Origin: Mycolicibacterium chlorophenolicum
GTDB lineage: Bacteria > Actinomycetota > Actinomycetes > Mycobacteriales > Mycobacteriaceae
DNA: 64,000 nt
Assembly: GCF_001044235.1 (NCBI RefSeq)
Contig: NZ_JYNL01000064.1
Coordinates: forward strand, 1 to 64,000
Direction of reading: 5' to 3'
The position numbers and the translations under genes were made by a program. Positions within the stretch are counted from its first letter, which is position 1. Each line of letters opens with the position of its first letter. The notes under the pieces were generated by a model. That model did no database searches, had not been told where the DNA came from, and saw only the letters and a program-made list of their open reading frames with translations. Below, piece after piece: positions 24,107 through 32,517 of the stretch.

Positions 24107-25425
24107 TCCTGACCGGGCGCACCGGTGTCATCGCGCTGATCTGCGCGCTGCCGATCGCGCTCTCCCCCAGTCCGGCAATCACTTTCGTAGTGCTGCTGGC
24201 TCTGCTGGCCGCGGCGGTGGTGATCGATGCGGTGCTGGCGGGCAACCCCCGTGCGCTGGGGTTCGCGCGCGGCGGCCCCACCTCGGCCCGGCTGGGTCAA
24301 CCCGTCGACGCGGTGCTGACCGTCACCAACAGCGGTCGCTCCCGCTTCCGCGGTGTGGTCCGTGATGCGTGGGCGCCCAGCGCGAGTGCGACGCCACGGC
24401 TGCATCCGGTGGATCTCGCTGCGGGACAACGGGTTCAGGTAAGCACGCGGCTGACTCCGGTGCGGCGCGGCGATCAGGTGGCGGGGCCGGTGACCGCCCG
24501 CTCGGTCGGCCCGCTGGGCCTGGCAGGCCGGCAGGGCTCGCACCAGGTCGCCGGGTCTCTGCGGATCCTGCCCCCGTTCCTGTCGCGCAAGCATCTGCCG
24601 TCGCGGCTGGCGCGGCTGCGCGAACTCGAGGGTGCGACGCCCGCGCTGATCCGCGGGCAGGGCACCGAGTTCGACTCCTTGCGCGAGTACGTCATCGGCG
24701 ACGACATCCGCTCGATCGACTGGCGGGCCACCGCCCGCCGCGCCGATGTGGTGGTGCGGACGTGGCGGCCGGAGCGGGACCGGCGGGTGGTCATCGTGCT
24801 GGACACCGGACGCACCTCGGCGGGCCGGGTGGGCGTGGACCCGACGGCCGGCGGACCGGCCGGCTGGCCGCGGCTGGACTGGTCGATGGACGCGGCGCTG
24901 CTGCTGGCCGCGCTGGCCGCCCGCGCCGGCGATCACGTCGACTTCCTCGCCCACGACCGGGTGACGCGGGCGGGGGTGTTCAACGCCTCCCGCACGGAAC
25001 TGCTTGCGCTGCTGGTCGATGCGATGGCGCCGCTGGAGCCTGCGCTCGTGGAGTCGGATGCGCGCGCGATGGTCGCCGCGGTGCTGCGGCGGGTCCGGCG
25101 TCGGGCCCTGGTGGTGCTGCTGACCGATCTGAACGGCACGGCGATCGACGAGGGGCTGATGGCGGTGCTGCCGCAGTTGACGGCCAAGCATCAGGTGCTG
25201 CTGGCGGCGGTGTCGGACCCACGGGTCGACGCGCTCGCCGCGGGCCGCGCGGATGCGGTCGAGGTGTACGACGCCGCCGCGGCCGAGCGCGCCCGAGGCG
25301 ACCGCCGCGACGTAGCCTCGCGCCTGCGCCGCCACGGCGTCGACGTGGTCGACGCGCCACCGGAGGACCTGGCGCCCGCCCTGGCCGACCACTACCTGGC
25401 GATGAAGGCCACCGGCCGCCTGTAG
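24103..25425 (+). CDS. DUF58 protein, partner of MoxR (Rv3693-like)
   Basis: A 440-residue protein with two N-terminal membrane segments (VIALICALPIALS; ITFVVLLALLAAAVVIDAVL), an Ig-like extracellular or loop region, and the DUF58 signature EFDSLREYVIGDDIRSIDW near residue 190. A VWA-like fold follows (VIVLDTGRTS...ALVVLLTDLNGT), with a partly kept MIDAS-like start. GTG 24103 overlaps the moxR stop and gives the membrane anchors; longer upstream frames overlap moxR and are rejected. It is the last gene of the operon and ends before a convergent terminator. Confidence 0.9.
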   Translation: MILTGRTGVIALICALPIALSPSPAITFVVLLALLAAAVVIDAVLAGNPRALGFARGGPTSARLGQPVDAVLTVTNSGRSRFRGVVRDAWAPSASATPRLHPVDLAAGQRVQVSTRLTPVRRGDQVAGPVTARSVGPLGLAGRQGSHQVAGSLRILPPFLSRKHLPSRLARLRELEGATPALIRGQGTEFDSLREYVIGDDIRSIDWRATARRADVVVRTWRPERDRRVVIVLDTGRTSAGRVGVDPTAGGPAGWPRLDWSMDAALLLAALAARAGDHVDFLAHDRVTRAGVFNASRTELLALLVDAMAPLEPALVESDARAMVAAVLRRVRRRALVVLLTDLNGTAIDEGLMAVLPQLTAKHQVLLAAVSDPRVDALAAGRADAVEVYDAAAAERARGDRRDVASRLRRHGVDVVDAPPEDLAPALADHYLAMKATGRL

Positions 25426-25440
25426 GGGCCCCAACTTCCT

Positions 25441-25499
25441 CACCTGCGCACGTTCTGCACCTCCGCACTCGCACTTCTCGTGCAAAAGGTGTGCAGGTG
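25441..25499. terminator. Bidirectional terminator
   Basis: CACCTGCGCAC (25441-25451) pairs with GTGTGCAGGTG (25489-25499) with a single G-T mismatch and a short inner hairpin with an A-run. It lies between the convergent DUF58 and SpoIIM-like genes. Confidence 0.6.
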
Positions 25500-25517
25500 T
25501 GACTCGCGCAAGAGAAC

Positions 25518-26510
25518 TCAGCCCGTCGGCGCGTAGTCCGGGGCGTTGTCGATGTCGCCGGTCTCGCCGCGTCGGACAGCGCGGCGGCCGAAGTACACCA
25601 CGTATCCCAGGAACGCGAGCTCGGCGGCCACCCCGATGGCGATCCGCACGAACGTCGGCAGCGGCGACGGCGTGACGAACGCCTCGATCAGGCCCGCGAC
25701 CGCGAGCACCGCGACCAGTCCGATGGCCACCGAGATCACGGCGCGGCCCTGCTCGGCGAGCACCTGCCCGCGCGGCCGGTCCCCCGGCGAGACCACCGAC
25801 CAGCCCAGCCGCATCCCCGCCGCCGCGGCCAGGAACACCGCCGTCAGCTCGATGAGCCCGTGCGGGGTGATCAACCCGAGGAACACGTCGCCGCGGCCCG
25901 CCCCGAACATCACCCCGGCCAGGACCCCGAAGTTCAACGCGTTCTGGAACAGGATGTAGGGGATCGGGAGCCCCAGCAGGATGGCCGACACCACGCACTG
26001 CGCGGCGATCCACGCGTTGTTGGTCCAGACGCTGAACGCGAACGACGCCGCCGGGTGTTCGCTGTAGTACGAGGCGAATTCGCTGTTGACCAGCTGCTCC
26101 AACTCGCTCGGCGTGCCGATCGTCGCCTGTACCTCGGGGGTCGCCGCCACCCATACCGCGAGCGCCACCGACACGAGGAAGAACGCCGCCGCCGTCCCCA
26201 GCCACCACCGCCACGACCGGTAGGCCACCACGGGGAACGACACCGTCCAGAACCGGACGAACTCCCGCCACAGCGGCGCATGGGCGCCGGTGACCACCGA
26301 ACGCGCGCGCGCCACCAGACTCGACAGCTTGCCGACGAGTACCGCGTCGGTCGAGGACGACCGCACCATCGACAGGTGGGTCGACACCCGCTGATAGAGG
26401 TCGACCAGCTCGTCGGCCTCGGCGCCGGACAGTCGCCTGCGCTTCTTGACCAGATGGTCGAGGCGGTCCCAGGCCGGCCGGTGCGCCAGCACGAACGCGT
26501 CGACATCCAT
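25518..26510 (-). CDS. Stage II sporulation protein M-like membrane protein (Rv3694c-like)
   Basis: A 330-residue protein. The N-terminal 95 residues are soluble and charged (MDVDAFVLAHRPAWDRLDHLVKK...), followed by six or so hydrophobic segments. One of these contains the family motif NALNFGVLAGVMFGAGRGDVFLGLITPHGLIEL. SpoIIM-like proteins in non-sporulating actinobacteria are of unknown function and are regularly paired with RDD proteins beside MoxR operons, as here. ATG 26510 is seven bases from a minus-strand TAAAAT box, so the transcript is probably leaderless. Confidence 0.9.
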   Translation of the reverse strand: MDVDAFVLAHRPAWDRLDHLVKKRRRLSGAEADELVDLYQRVSTHLSMVRSSSTDAVLVGKLSSLVARARSVVTGAHAPLWREFVRFWTVSFPVVAYRSWRWWLGTAAAFFLVSVALAVWVAATPEVQATIGTPSELEQLVNSEFASYYSEHPAASFAFSVWTNNAWIAAQCVVSAILLGLPIPYILFQNALNFGVLAGVMFGAGRGDVFLGLITPHGLIELTAVFLAAAAGMRLGWSVVSPGDRPRGQVLAEQGRAVISVAIGLVAVLAVAGLIEAFVTPSPLPTFVRIAIGVAAELAFLGYVVYFGRRAVRRGETGDIDNAPDYAPTG

Positions 26511-26517
26511 CGGGGCG

Positions 26518-26530
26518 ATTTTAGTACCGT
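26518..26530. promoter_or_regulatory. Back-to-back -10 boxes of two leaderless promoters
   Basis: In a 27-base divergent space, TAAAAT (minus strand, 26518-26523) lies seven bases ahead of the SpoIIM-like ATG. TACCGT (plus strand, 26525-26530) lies seven bases ahead of the RDD ATG. Neither gene has a ribosome site. Each -35 region would fall inside the opposite gene. Confidence 0.5.
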
Positions 26531-26537
26531 GGCGGGC

Positions 26538-27296
26538 ATGGTCAGTCCGCAGCAACCGGTGGTGACCGGTGACGCGGTCGTCCTCGACATCCAGATCGCC
26601 CAGTTGCCGGTGCGCGCGCTGTCGTCGTTGATCGACGTCATCGTGGTGTTCGTCGCCTACGTGCTGGGTGTGGTGCTGTGGGCGATGACGCTCTCCGAGA
26701 TGAACTCCGCGTTCTCCGACGCGGTGCTGGTCGTGTTCACGGTGCTGGCGCTGGTGGGGTATCCGCTGATCTTCGAGACCGCCACCCGGGGGCGGACGCT
26801 GGGCAAGATGGCGATGGGCCTGCGGGTTGTCTCCGACGACGGCAGCCCGGAGCGGTTCCGGCAGGCGCTGTTCCGCGCGCTGTCCGGGGTGCTCGAGATC
26901 TGGATGCTCACCGGCGGGCCCGCGGTGATCTGCAGCCTGCTCTCCCCGAAGGGCAAGCGCATCGGCGACATCTTCGCCGGGACGCTGGTGATCAGCGAAC
27001 GCGGCCCGCGGATGGCGCCGCCGCCGCCGATGCCGCCGCAGCTCGCGGGGTGGGCGAGCGCTCTCGAGCTGTCCGCGCTGCGGCCCGAAAGTGCCGAGCT
27101 GGCACGGCAATTCCTCACCCGCGCGCACCAGCTTGATCCCCGCGTCCGCGACGAGATGGCGGGCCGCATCACCGGTGAGGTGGTTGCGCAGATCTCCCCG
27201 CCGCCCCCGCCGGGGGCACCGGCTGCGCTGGTGCTCGCCGCCGTCCTGGCCGAGCGGCACCGCCGGACGGTACAGCGGCTGGCGCCGCGGTACTGA
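26538..27296 (+). CDS. RDD-family membrane protein (Rv3695-like)
   Basis: A 252-residue protein with a short cytoplasmic N-terminus and an RDD domain: LDIQIAQLPVRALSSLIDVIVV carries the Arg and Asp that name the family. A second segment, VGYPLIFETATRGRTLGKMAMGLRV, and a GKRIGDIFAGTLVI end follow. The C-terminal 100 residues are cytoplasmic and Pro/Ala-rich. ATG 26538 follows a TACCGT box by seven bases. RDD proteins are membrane components often linked to ion exchange. Here the gene is divergent from the SpoIIM-like gene and in the neighbourhood of the MoxR operon. Confidence 0.9.
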   Translation: MVSPQQPVVTGDAVVLDIQIAQLPVRALSSLIDVIVVFVAYVLGVVLWAMTLSEMNSAFSDAVLVVFTVLALVGYPLIFETATRGRTLGKMAMGLRVVSDDGSPERFRQALFRALSGVLEIWMLTGGPAVICSLLSPKGKRIGDIFAGTLVISERGPRMAPPPPMPPQLAGWASALELSALRPESAELARQFLTRAHQLDPRVRDEMAGRITGEVVAQISPPPPPGAPAALVLAAVLAERHRRTVQRLAPRY

Positions 27297-27297
27297 C

Positions 27298-27765
27298 TCA
27301 GCGCTGCGCCACCCCGACCATGGTCAGCACCGCCGCGGCCAAGCCCGTCACGGTGCGGACGTGGTTCCACGCGACCCAGCTCTGCAGATAGGTCTGCCAC
27401 ACCGCCGGGGAGGGGTCGGCCGCGTCGAGCCCGTCGTTGAGCGGCACGTTGGCGACCACGGTGACGAGCGCCCCGGCGACGCCGAGCACCGCACCGGCCA
27501 CCAGCCAGCCACTGCCGGGCGCCCGCCACTGCAGCACGGCCAGCACACCGACCGTCACCGCCAGCAGTGCGGCGCCGAAGAAGGCCAGGAGGAACACCGG
27601 ACTGGTCTGCGCCTCGGCGTTGATCCCCCGCATCGCGCCGATCGCCACGCTCGGGCCGGCACGGTCCAGCCCCTGCATGACGAAGGTCGAGAACACGAGC
27701 ATCATGCCGCCCGCCGCAGCGCTGGCGAGGGCCGACGCGGAGGCGAGGGCGGTGAGAGGACTCAT
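27298..27765 (-). CDS. DUF1772 membrane protein (anthrone-oxygenase-like)
   Basis: A 155-residue protein with four hydrophobic segments and the DUF1772 pattern: a MLVFSTFVMQGLDRAGPSVAIGAMRGIN start, a V.NVPLNDGLDA loop, and WVAWNHVRTVTGL before the last helix. The substrate is unknown; some relatives are cofactorless anthrone oxygenases. ATG 27765 begins the first helix. It is divergent from an AraC-type gene over 81 bases and is probably its target. Confidence 0.85.
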   Translation of the reverse strand: MSPLTALASASALASAAAGGMMLVFSTFVMQGLDRAGPSVAIGAMRGINAEAQTSPVFLLAFFGAALLAVTVGVLAVLQWRAPGSGWLVAGAVLGVAGALVTVVANVPLNDGLDAADPSPAVWQTYLQSWVAWNHVRTVTGLAAAVLTMVGVAQR

Positions 27766-27846
27766 GCCTCGAGTCAAGACCACGACGGCGAGACGATCCA
27801 TCGCTGAGACTGCCGAGAACATCATCGAGCGTCTACGCTGCGGGGT

Positions 27847-28776
27847 GTGGACGCTGTGGCCGGACTGCTCGATGGGGTCCGTGCGCGCGGTGCGTTCGTG
27901 CTGCGGATGCGGCTGGACCCGCCGTGGTCGATGAGTGTGCGCGACGAGGCGCCACTGACCGTCATCTGCCAGACCCACGGCCGGGCCGCTCTCGTCGCCG
28001 CCGACGGGCGCACGGTATGGCTGGACGCCGGGGATCTCGCGTTGACGCGCGGCACCGACCACTACGTCTACGCCGACGACCCCCGCACCCCGCCGATGAT
28101 CGTCATTCATCCGGGGCAACGCTGCACGACGGTCGCCGGCGACGATCTGCGGTTCGAGATGTCGCTGGGCGTGCGCACCTGGGGCAACAGCCCCGCCGGG
28201 TCCTGCCGGTCGGTGATCGGCGCCTACGAGGGGCACAGCGCGGTCGGCGCCCGCCTGCTCGACGCGCTGCCCGCGGTGGCGGTGCTGCGCGCCGACGTAT
28301 GGGACACCCCTCTGGTCAGCCTGCTGTCCGACGAGGCCGGGCGTGACGGACCGGGACAGGAGGCCTACCTGGACCGGCTGCTCGACCTGCTGCTGATCGC
28401 GGCGGTGCGGGCGTGGTTCGACCGCCGGGACACCGCACCGACGTGGTGGCACGCCGAACAGGACGCGCTCGTCGGACCGGCCCTGAAGCTGATGTACCAC
28501 AACCCGACTCATCCGTGGACGGTCGCGAGCCTGGCTGCAGCCGTGGGCTGCTCGCGGGCCGCGTTCGCGCGACGGTTCGCCGACCTGGTCGGCGAACCCC
28601 CGATCGCCTTCCTAACCGGCTGGCGGCTGGCGCTGGCCGCCGACCTGCTGCGCTCAGGCGCGACGGTGGCCGCGGTCGCGCGCCAGGTCGGCTACGGCAG
28701 CCCGTTCGCGCTGAGCACCGCGTTCAAGCGCGTCTACGGCGTCAGCCCGCACACGCACCGACGGGCGCACACGTGA
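27847..28776 (+). CDS. AraC-family regulator with cupin-type sensor
   Basis: A 309-residue regulator. The N-terminal half is an AraC-binding-like cupin (cupin_6): LRMRLDPPWSMSVRDEAPLTVI...GDLALTRGTDHYVY. The C-terminal half is a two-helix-turn-helix HTH_18 domain (WTVASLAAAVGCSRAAFARRFADLVGEPP, ending VAAVARQVGYGSPFALSTAFKRVYGVSP). The GTG 27847 start is seven bases after TACGCT (27834-27839), consistent with a leaderless transcript. The divergent DUF1772 gene is the likely regulated neighbour. Confidence 0.92.
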   Translation: MDAVAGLLDGVRARGAFVLRMRLDPPWSMSVRDEAPLTVICQTHGRAALVAADGRTVWLDAGDLALTRGTDHYVYADDPRTPPMIVIHPGQRCTTVAGDDLRFEMSLGVRTWGNSPAGSCRSVIGAYEGHSAVGARLLDALPAVAVLRADVWDTPLVSLLSDEAGRDGPGQEAYLDRLLDLLLIAAVRAWFDRRDTAPTWWHAEQDALVGPALKLMYHNPTHPWTVASLAAAVGCSRAAFARRFADLVGEPPIAFLTGWRLALAADLLRSGATVAAVARQVGYGSPFALSTAFKRVYGVSPHTHRRAHT

Positions 28777-30108
28777 TCAGGCCGGGATCCAGTTCCCGTG
28801 GAATCCGTAGGGAACCCGTTGCGGCAGAGCGATTCTGGCGACGGGCGGGCCGCTGAAGTCCGAGGCGTCGAGGATCACCAGGTCACTGCCGTCACGTGCG
28901 GAGTCGTAGACGTAGGCCAGATACCAGCCGCTGGTCTCGTCGGCCGGCCCGGATGACGGCACGAACACCGCCTCCCCCGGCCCGCCGGGTGAGGCGGCCG
29001 TTCCGAACGTGTGCTCGACGGCCGCGCCGGTGACGAGGTCGTGGCGGACCAGGCTGGCCTGGCCGACCGACACCGAGTACCGGGCCGGCAGCGTCGCGAG
29101 CCGGTCGTCGATCCGCGGGAACTCCACGGCGCGGTCGTCGAGTTGCGACTCGGTGACGGTGCCGCGCCGCAGGTCGATCTGATAGGTCCACATCACGGCC
29201 TGCGGCCCGAAATCGGCGCCTCGGCGCCACAATTCGGGATAGCGGACGGCCTGCACAGTGAGCACGTCACCCGATTCGTGGGCGTTGACCACGTGGAAGA
29301 TGTAACACGGGTCGATGTCGAACCACCGCACCTCGGCGAACGGATCGTCGCGGCGCATCACTCCGAATCGCGCCCCGTAGTCGTCGTCCCAGCGGAAGGG
29401 CATCCCGCCACTCATCGCGGCCTCGGCGTTGAACACGATCGGAAGATCCATGAAGACAACATGATTGGCCGTCAGCGCGAAGTCGTGCATCATCGTCAGA
29501 GCCGGCACGTCGAGCGGCCGGTCCACCACCAGCGCTCCGGACGCGTCGGCGCGGTGATAGGTGACGTACGGTTCGAACAGGTTGCCGTAGCCGAAGAAGT
29601 GCAATTCGCCTGTGCTGGGACAGATCTTGGGGTGCGCGGTCATCGCGTCGACGAGCTTGCCATCGAAGTCGTACGCGCCGATCGTCTCGAGATCGTTGGT
29701 GATCTCGTAGGGCAGCGAGGATTCGACGAGCGCGAGGGTGCGGCCGGCGTGGTTGACGACGTGCGTGTTGGCCACGCTGGAGTGCAGATTGCGCGTGCCG
29801 TCCCCGTTGTAGAGGGGGAACGGGTCGTCGAAGCTGTCGGTGCGCACCCAGCGGTTGCGGTACCAGGCCGCGCATCCTCCTTCGATGCGCACACCGTGGA
29901 TCATGCCGTCGCCGGTGAACCAGTGCCCGGTCCCGGCGCGGGGGTTGGGTCCGTTGCGCAGGTACCACCCGTCGAGTTCGGGCGGGATCGCGCCGTGGAC
30001 GGGCAGATCGAACTCGGTGAGTTCGGCAGGAACGGGTGCATAGTTTCCGGTGCGGAAGAAGTCGCCTTCACCGGGCAGGTTGCGCTGCTCGGTTTCGATC
30101 TCGGTCAT
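28777..30108 (-). CDS. Carotenoid oxygenase family protein
   Basis: A 443-residue RPE65/CCD-type seven-bladed propeller with non-haem iron. Recognisable blocks are IPPELDGWYLRNGPNPRAG and FTGDGMIHGVRI. Histidines likely to bind iron sit in MTAHPKICPSTGELHFFGYG, MMHDFALTANHVVF, IFHVVNAHE and the terminal YGFHGNW. It would cleave a conjugated double bond in a carotenoid or stilbene-like substrate. The ATG 30108 start is six bases after CAGGCT, with TTGACA 17 bases further up, so the transcript is probably leaderless. It is divergent from a PadR regulator with shared operator-like sites. Confidence 0.92.
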   Translation of the reverse strand: MTEIETEQRNLPGEGDFFRTGNYAPVPAELTEFDLPVHGAIPPELDGWYLRNGPNPRAGTGHWFTGDGMIHGVRIEGGCAAWYRNRWVRTDSFDDPFPLYNGDGTRNLHSSVANTHVVNHAGRTLALVESSLPYEITNDLETIGAYDFDGKLVDAMTAHPKICPSTGELHFFGYGNLFEPYVTYHRADASGALVVDRPLDVPALTMMHDFALTANHVVFMDLPIVFNAEAAMSGGMPFRWDDDYGARFGVMRRDDPFAEVRWFDIDPCYIFHVVNAHESGDVLTVQAVRYPELWRRGADFGPQAVMWTYQIDLRRGTVTESQLDDRAVEFPRIDDRLATLPARYSVSVGQASLVRHDLVTGAAVEHTFGTAASPGGPGEAVFVPSSGPADETSGWYLAYVYDSARDGSDLVILDASDFSGPPVARIALPQRVPYGFHGNWIPA

Positions 30109-30124
30109 GGAGTCAGCCTGACAT

Positions 30125-30176
30125 TCCACAAGTGACATGTCAATGGTGGATTATGTCGGGATAGTCCACTAGTGGA
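30125..30176. promoter_or_regulatory. Duplicated operator between carotenoid oxygenase and PadR genes
   Basis: TCCACTAGTGGA (30165-30176) is a perfect 12-base palindrome. A partial copy, TCCACAAGTGA, lies exactly 40 bases away at 30125. TGACATGTCA (30133-30142) is another palindrome and overlaps the TTGACA -35 of the oxygenase promoter (30138-30143, minus strand). The first palindrome covers the -35 area of padR, whose TACGAT -10 is at 30188-30193. Confidence 0.55.
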
Positions 30177-30199
30177 AGGTCAGCGCTTACGATGCCGCC

Positions 30200-30736
30200 A
30201 TGAGCCTTCGGATCGCGGCACTAGGCCTGCTCGCCCAGCGCCCGGGCAGTGGATACGACCTGCTCAAGTTGTTCGAGAACTCGATGGCCAATGTGTGGCC
30301 GGCCACCCAGAGCCAGTTGTACTCCGAACTGAACAAGCTCGCCGACGGCGGCCTGATCGAGGTGACCGACATCGGCCCGCGCGGGCGCAAGGTCTACCGG
30401 ATCACGACGGCCGGGCGCGCCGAGCTGCACCGCTGGATGACGGACCCGAGCGCGGACCCACCTTTCCGCAGCGCCGCGCTGCTGCGACTCTTCCTGCTCG
30501 GTCAGATACCCCAGGAGCAGGCGCGCCGGCACCTGGAGCACACGGCCGAACACGCTCAGGCCGAGATCACACGGCTGCTCGCACTGCGGGACTCCCTGGG
30601 GCTGACCGACTCCCCGGACGCCGACGACGACGCGTTCTTCGGCCTCGCCGCGCTCGATTACGGCCTGCGGCTCAACGCGATGCAGGGCGAGTGGGCGCGC
30701 GACGTCCTCACGAAGATGGACGACCGCCGGAAGTAA
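30200..30736 (+). CDS. PadR-family transcriptional regulator (with C-terminal helix domain)
   Basis: A 178-residue two-domain PadR protein. The winged helix contains LRIAALGLLAQRPGSGYDLLKLF, WPATQSQLYSELNKLADGGLIEV and GRKVYRITTAGRAEL. A C-terminal Vir_act_alpha-type helical dimerisation domain includes LLRLFLLGQIPQEQARRHLEHTAEH. ATG 30200 follows a TACGAT box by six bases, so it is probably leaderless. It is divergent from the carotenoid oxygenase and probably represses both, being released by a phenolic or related ligand as known for PadR. Confidence 0.9.
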   Translation: MSLRIAALGLLAQRPGSGYDLLKLFENSMANVWPATQSQLYSELNKLADGGLIEVTDIGPRGRKVYRITTAGRAELHRWMTDPSADPPFRSAALLRLFLLGQIPQEQARRHLEHTAEHAQAEITRLLALRDSLGLTDSPDADDDAFFGLAALDYGLRLNAMQGEWARDVLTKMDDRRK

Positions 30737-30752
30737 GCGTTGCATCACGATA

Positions 30753-30783
30753 GTTTCCGATATATCGTCAACGTATCGGAAAC
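30753..30783. promoter_or_regulatory. PadR-type autoregulatory operator
   Basis: GTTTCCGATA (30753-30762) and TATCGGAAAC (30774-30783) form a perfect inverted repeat with 10-base arms, 21 bases centre to centre (two helical turns), 40 bases before the second padR gene. GTATCGGAAACG of the right arm also occurs upstream of hsdM. Confidence 0.65.
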
Positions 30784-30822
30784 GCGATCGGCGTTTCCTC
30801 CGCAACGTAAGGAACCAACACC

Positions 30823-31527
30823 ATGAACACCCCCTTCACACCCCCTGAACATCCCTTCGAGGCGCGTGGCTTCGGCTTCGGTTTCGGTCCCCAGGAGCGA
30901 CGCGCCCTGCACGAACACCGCCGGGCCGCCCGGCGTGAGTTCCGTGACCATCTGCGCGAGCACCGCGGTCAGGCCGGCTTCGGCCCCGGCTTCGGCGGTT
31001 TCGGCCCGGGCTTCGGTCCCGGCCCCGGCTTCGGCCCGGGCTTCGGGTTCGGCCCCGGTGGACGCGGCGGCGCACGGCGCGGCGGTGGCCGCGGCCGACG
31101 CGGCGACGTGCGCGCGGCGATCCTCACCCTGCTCACCGAACGGCCGATGCACGGCTACGAGATGATCCAGGAGATCGACGAGCGCAGCCAGCAGCTGTGG
31201 AAGCCGAGCCCCGGTTCGGTGTACCCCACCCTGCAACTGCTGGTCGACGAAGGCCTGCTGGTGGCCACCGAATCCGAGGGCAGCAAAAAGCTTTTCGAGC
31301 TGACCGAGGACGGGCGCGCCGCCGCCGCCAAGATCGAGACCGCCCCGTGGGACGAGATCACCGAGGGCGCCGACCCCACCGCGATGGGTCTGCGCAGCGC
31401 TGTCGGCCAGCTGATGGGCGCGGTCGCGCAGTCCGCGCACGCCGCGAGCAGTGAGCAGCAGCAGCGCATCGTCGAGATCGTCAACACCGCCCGCCGCGAG
31501 ATCTACCAGATCCTCGGCGAGGACTGA
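30823..31527 (+). CDS. PadR-family regulator with Gly/Phe-rich N-terminal extension
   Basis: A 234-residue protein. The first 95 residues are low-complexity, with many GFGPGFG repeats and a basic GGARRGGGRGRRGD end. Then comes a PadR winged helix (VRAAILTLLTERPMHGYEMIQEIDERSQQLWKPSPGSVYPTL...EGSKKLFELTEDGR) and a C-terminal dimerisation helix. The Gly/Phe-rich lead is common in actinobacterial PadR proteins of this type. The site AAGGAA precedes ATG 30823. The large inverted repeat just upstream indicates autoregulation. No obvious target gene adjoins, apart from the aldo/keto reductase beyond a hairpin. Confidence 0.92.
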   Translation: MNTPFTPPEHPFEARGFGFGFGPQERRALHEHRRAARREFRDHLREHRGQAGFGPGFGGFGPGFGPGPGFGPGFGFGPGGRGGARRGGGRGRRGDVRAAILTLLTERPMHGYEMIQEIDERSQQLWKPSPGSVYPTLQLLVDEGLLVATESEGSKKLFELTEDGRAAAAKIETAPWDEITEGADPTAMGLRSAVGQLMGAVAQSAHAASSEQQQRIVEIVNTARREIYQILGED

Positions 31528-31539
31528 CCTCCCCCAGGA

Positions 31540-31580
31540 CCGGCGCGGTTTCTCCCCACGCGGGGATGAAACCGCGCCGG
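31540..31580. terminator. Strong hairpin terminator
   Basis: CCGGCGCGGTTTC pairs perfectly with GAAACCGCGCCGG (13 base pairs) and the loop contains a further CCCC...GGGG stem. There is no T-run. It lies between the PadR stop and the aldo/keto reductase start. Confidence 0.6.
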
Positions 31581-31599
31581 ATCCGTGTACATAGGAGGC

Positions 31600-32472
31600 A
31601 TGGAGAGTTTTGCGCTCGGTACCCACACCGTCGGCCGCGTCGGATTCGGCGCCATGCAGCTTCCCGGACCCGGCGTGTTCGGTCCGCCCCGCGACCACGA
31701 CCAGGCCATCGCGGTGCTGCAGCGGGTTCCGCAGCTCGGCATCAACCACATCGACACCGCCCAGTTCTACGGCCCGGATGTCGCCAACGAACTGATCCGT
31801 GAGGCGCTGCACCCCTACCCCGCCGATCTGGCGCTGGTGAGCAAGGTCGGCGCCCGCCGTGACGGCGAGGGCAACTGGACGCCGGCCCAGGAACCCGAGG
31901 AGCTGCGCGCCGACATCGAACAGAACCTCGCCACCCTCGGCGTCGACCGGCTGGCCGCGGTCAACCTGCGCATCCACTCCGGGGACCCGAACGCGGTCGG
32001 CCCGGTGGACCGCGCGCTGTTCGACCGCCAGCTCGACGCGATGATCGCCGCCCGCGACGAAGGGCTGATCGACGGCATCGGACTCAGCAGCATCTCGGTC
32101 GAGCACCTGCAGATCGCGCTCGAGCGCACCGACATCGCGACGGTGCAGAACGCCTACAACCTGGTCGACCGGACCTCGCAGCCGGTGCTGGACCTGTGCA
32201 GCGAGCGCGGGATCGCGTTCGTCCCGTTCTTCCCGCTGGGCTCGGCCTTCAACGCCGAGAACCCGGTGCTGGGACACCCGGCCGTGCGCGCGGAGGCCGA
32301 GAAGCTCGGGCGCACCCCGGCCCAGATCGCGCTGGCGTGGACGCTGAGCGTGGCGCCCAACGTGCTGCTGATCCCGGGCACGTCGTCGGTGGCGCACCTC
32401 GAGGAGAACACCGCCGTCGCCGACATCGAACTCGACGCGGAGACGAAGCAGGCCCTCGACGCCGCCGCGTGA
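31600..32472 (+). CDS. Aldo/keto reductase
   Basis: A 290-residue TIM-barrel NADPH-dependent oxidoreductase. Catalytic-tetrad landmarks are visible: Asp and Tyr in HIDTAQFYGPDVANE, Lys in LALVSKVGAR, and His in VNLRIHSGD. The cofactor end has GIAFVPFFPLG and LLIPGTSSVAHLEENT. Relatives are general carbonyl reductases; the substrate is unknown. ATG 31600 has a GGAGG only one base away, so GTG 31585 is an alternative start. It lies after a terminator hairpin and is probably independent of the PadR gene. Confidence 0.9.
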   Translation: MESFALGTHTVGRVGFGAMQLPGPGVFGPPRDHDQAIAVLQRVPQLGINHIDTAQFYGPDVANELIREALHPYPADLALVSKVGARRDGEGNWTPAQEPEELRADIEQNLATLGVDRLAAVNLRIHSGDPNAVGPVDRALFDRQLDAMIAARDEGLIDGIGLSSISVEHLQIALERTDIATVQNAYNLVDRTSQPVLDLCSERGIAFVPFFPLGSAFNAENPVLGHPAVRAEAEKLGRTPAQIALAWTLSVAPNVLLIPGTSSVAHLEENTAVADIELDAETKQALDAAA

Positions 32473-32517
32473 GCGATTCTTCGTTTCGGCAGGCCCGGCA
32501 ATAAAATCGGCAGCATC

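Noticed and set aside
23959..26271. A 770-codon antisense frame across the DUF58 and SpoIIM-like genes
   Set aside because: It crosses two real genes and shows no domain.
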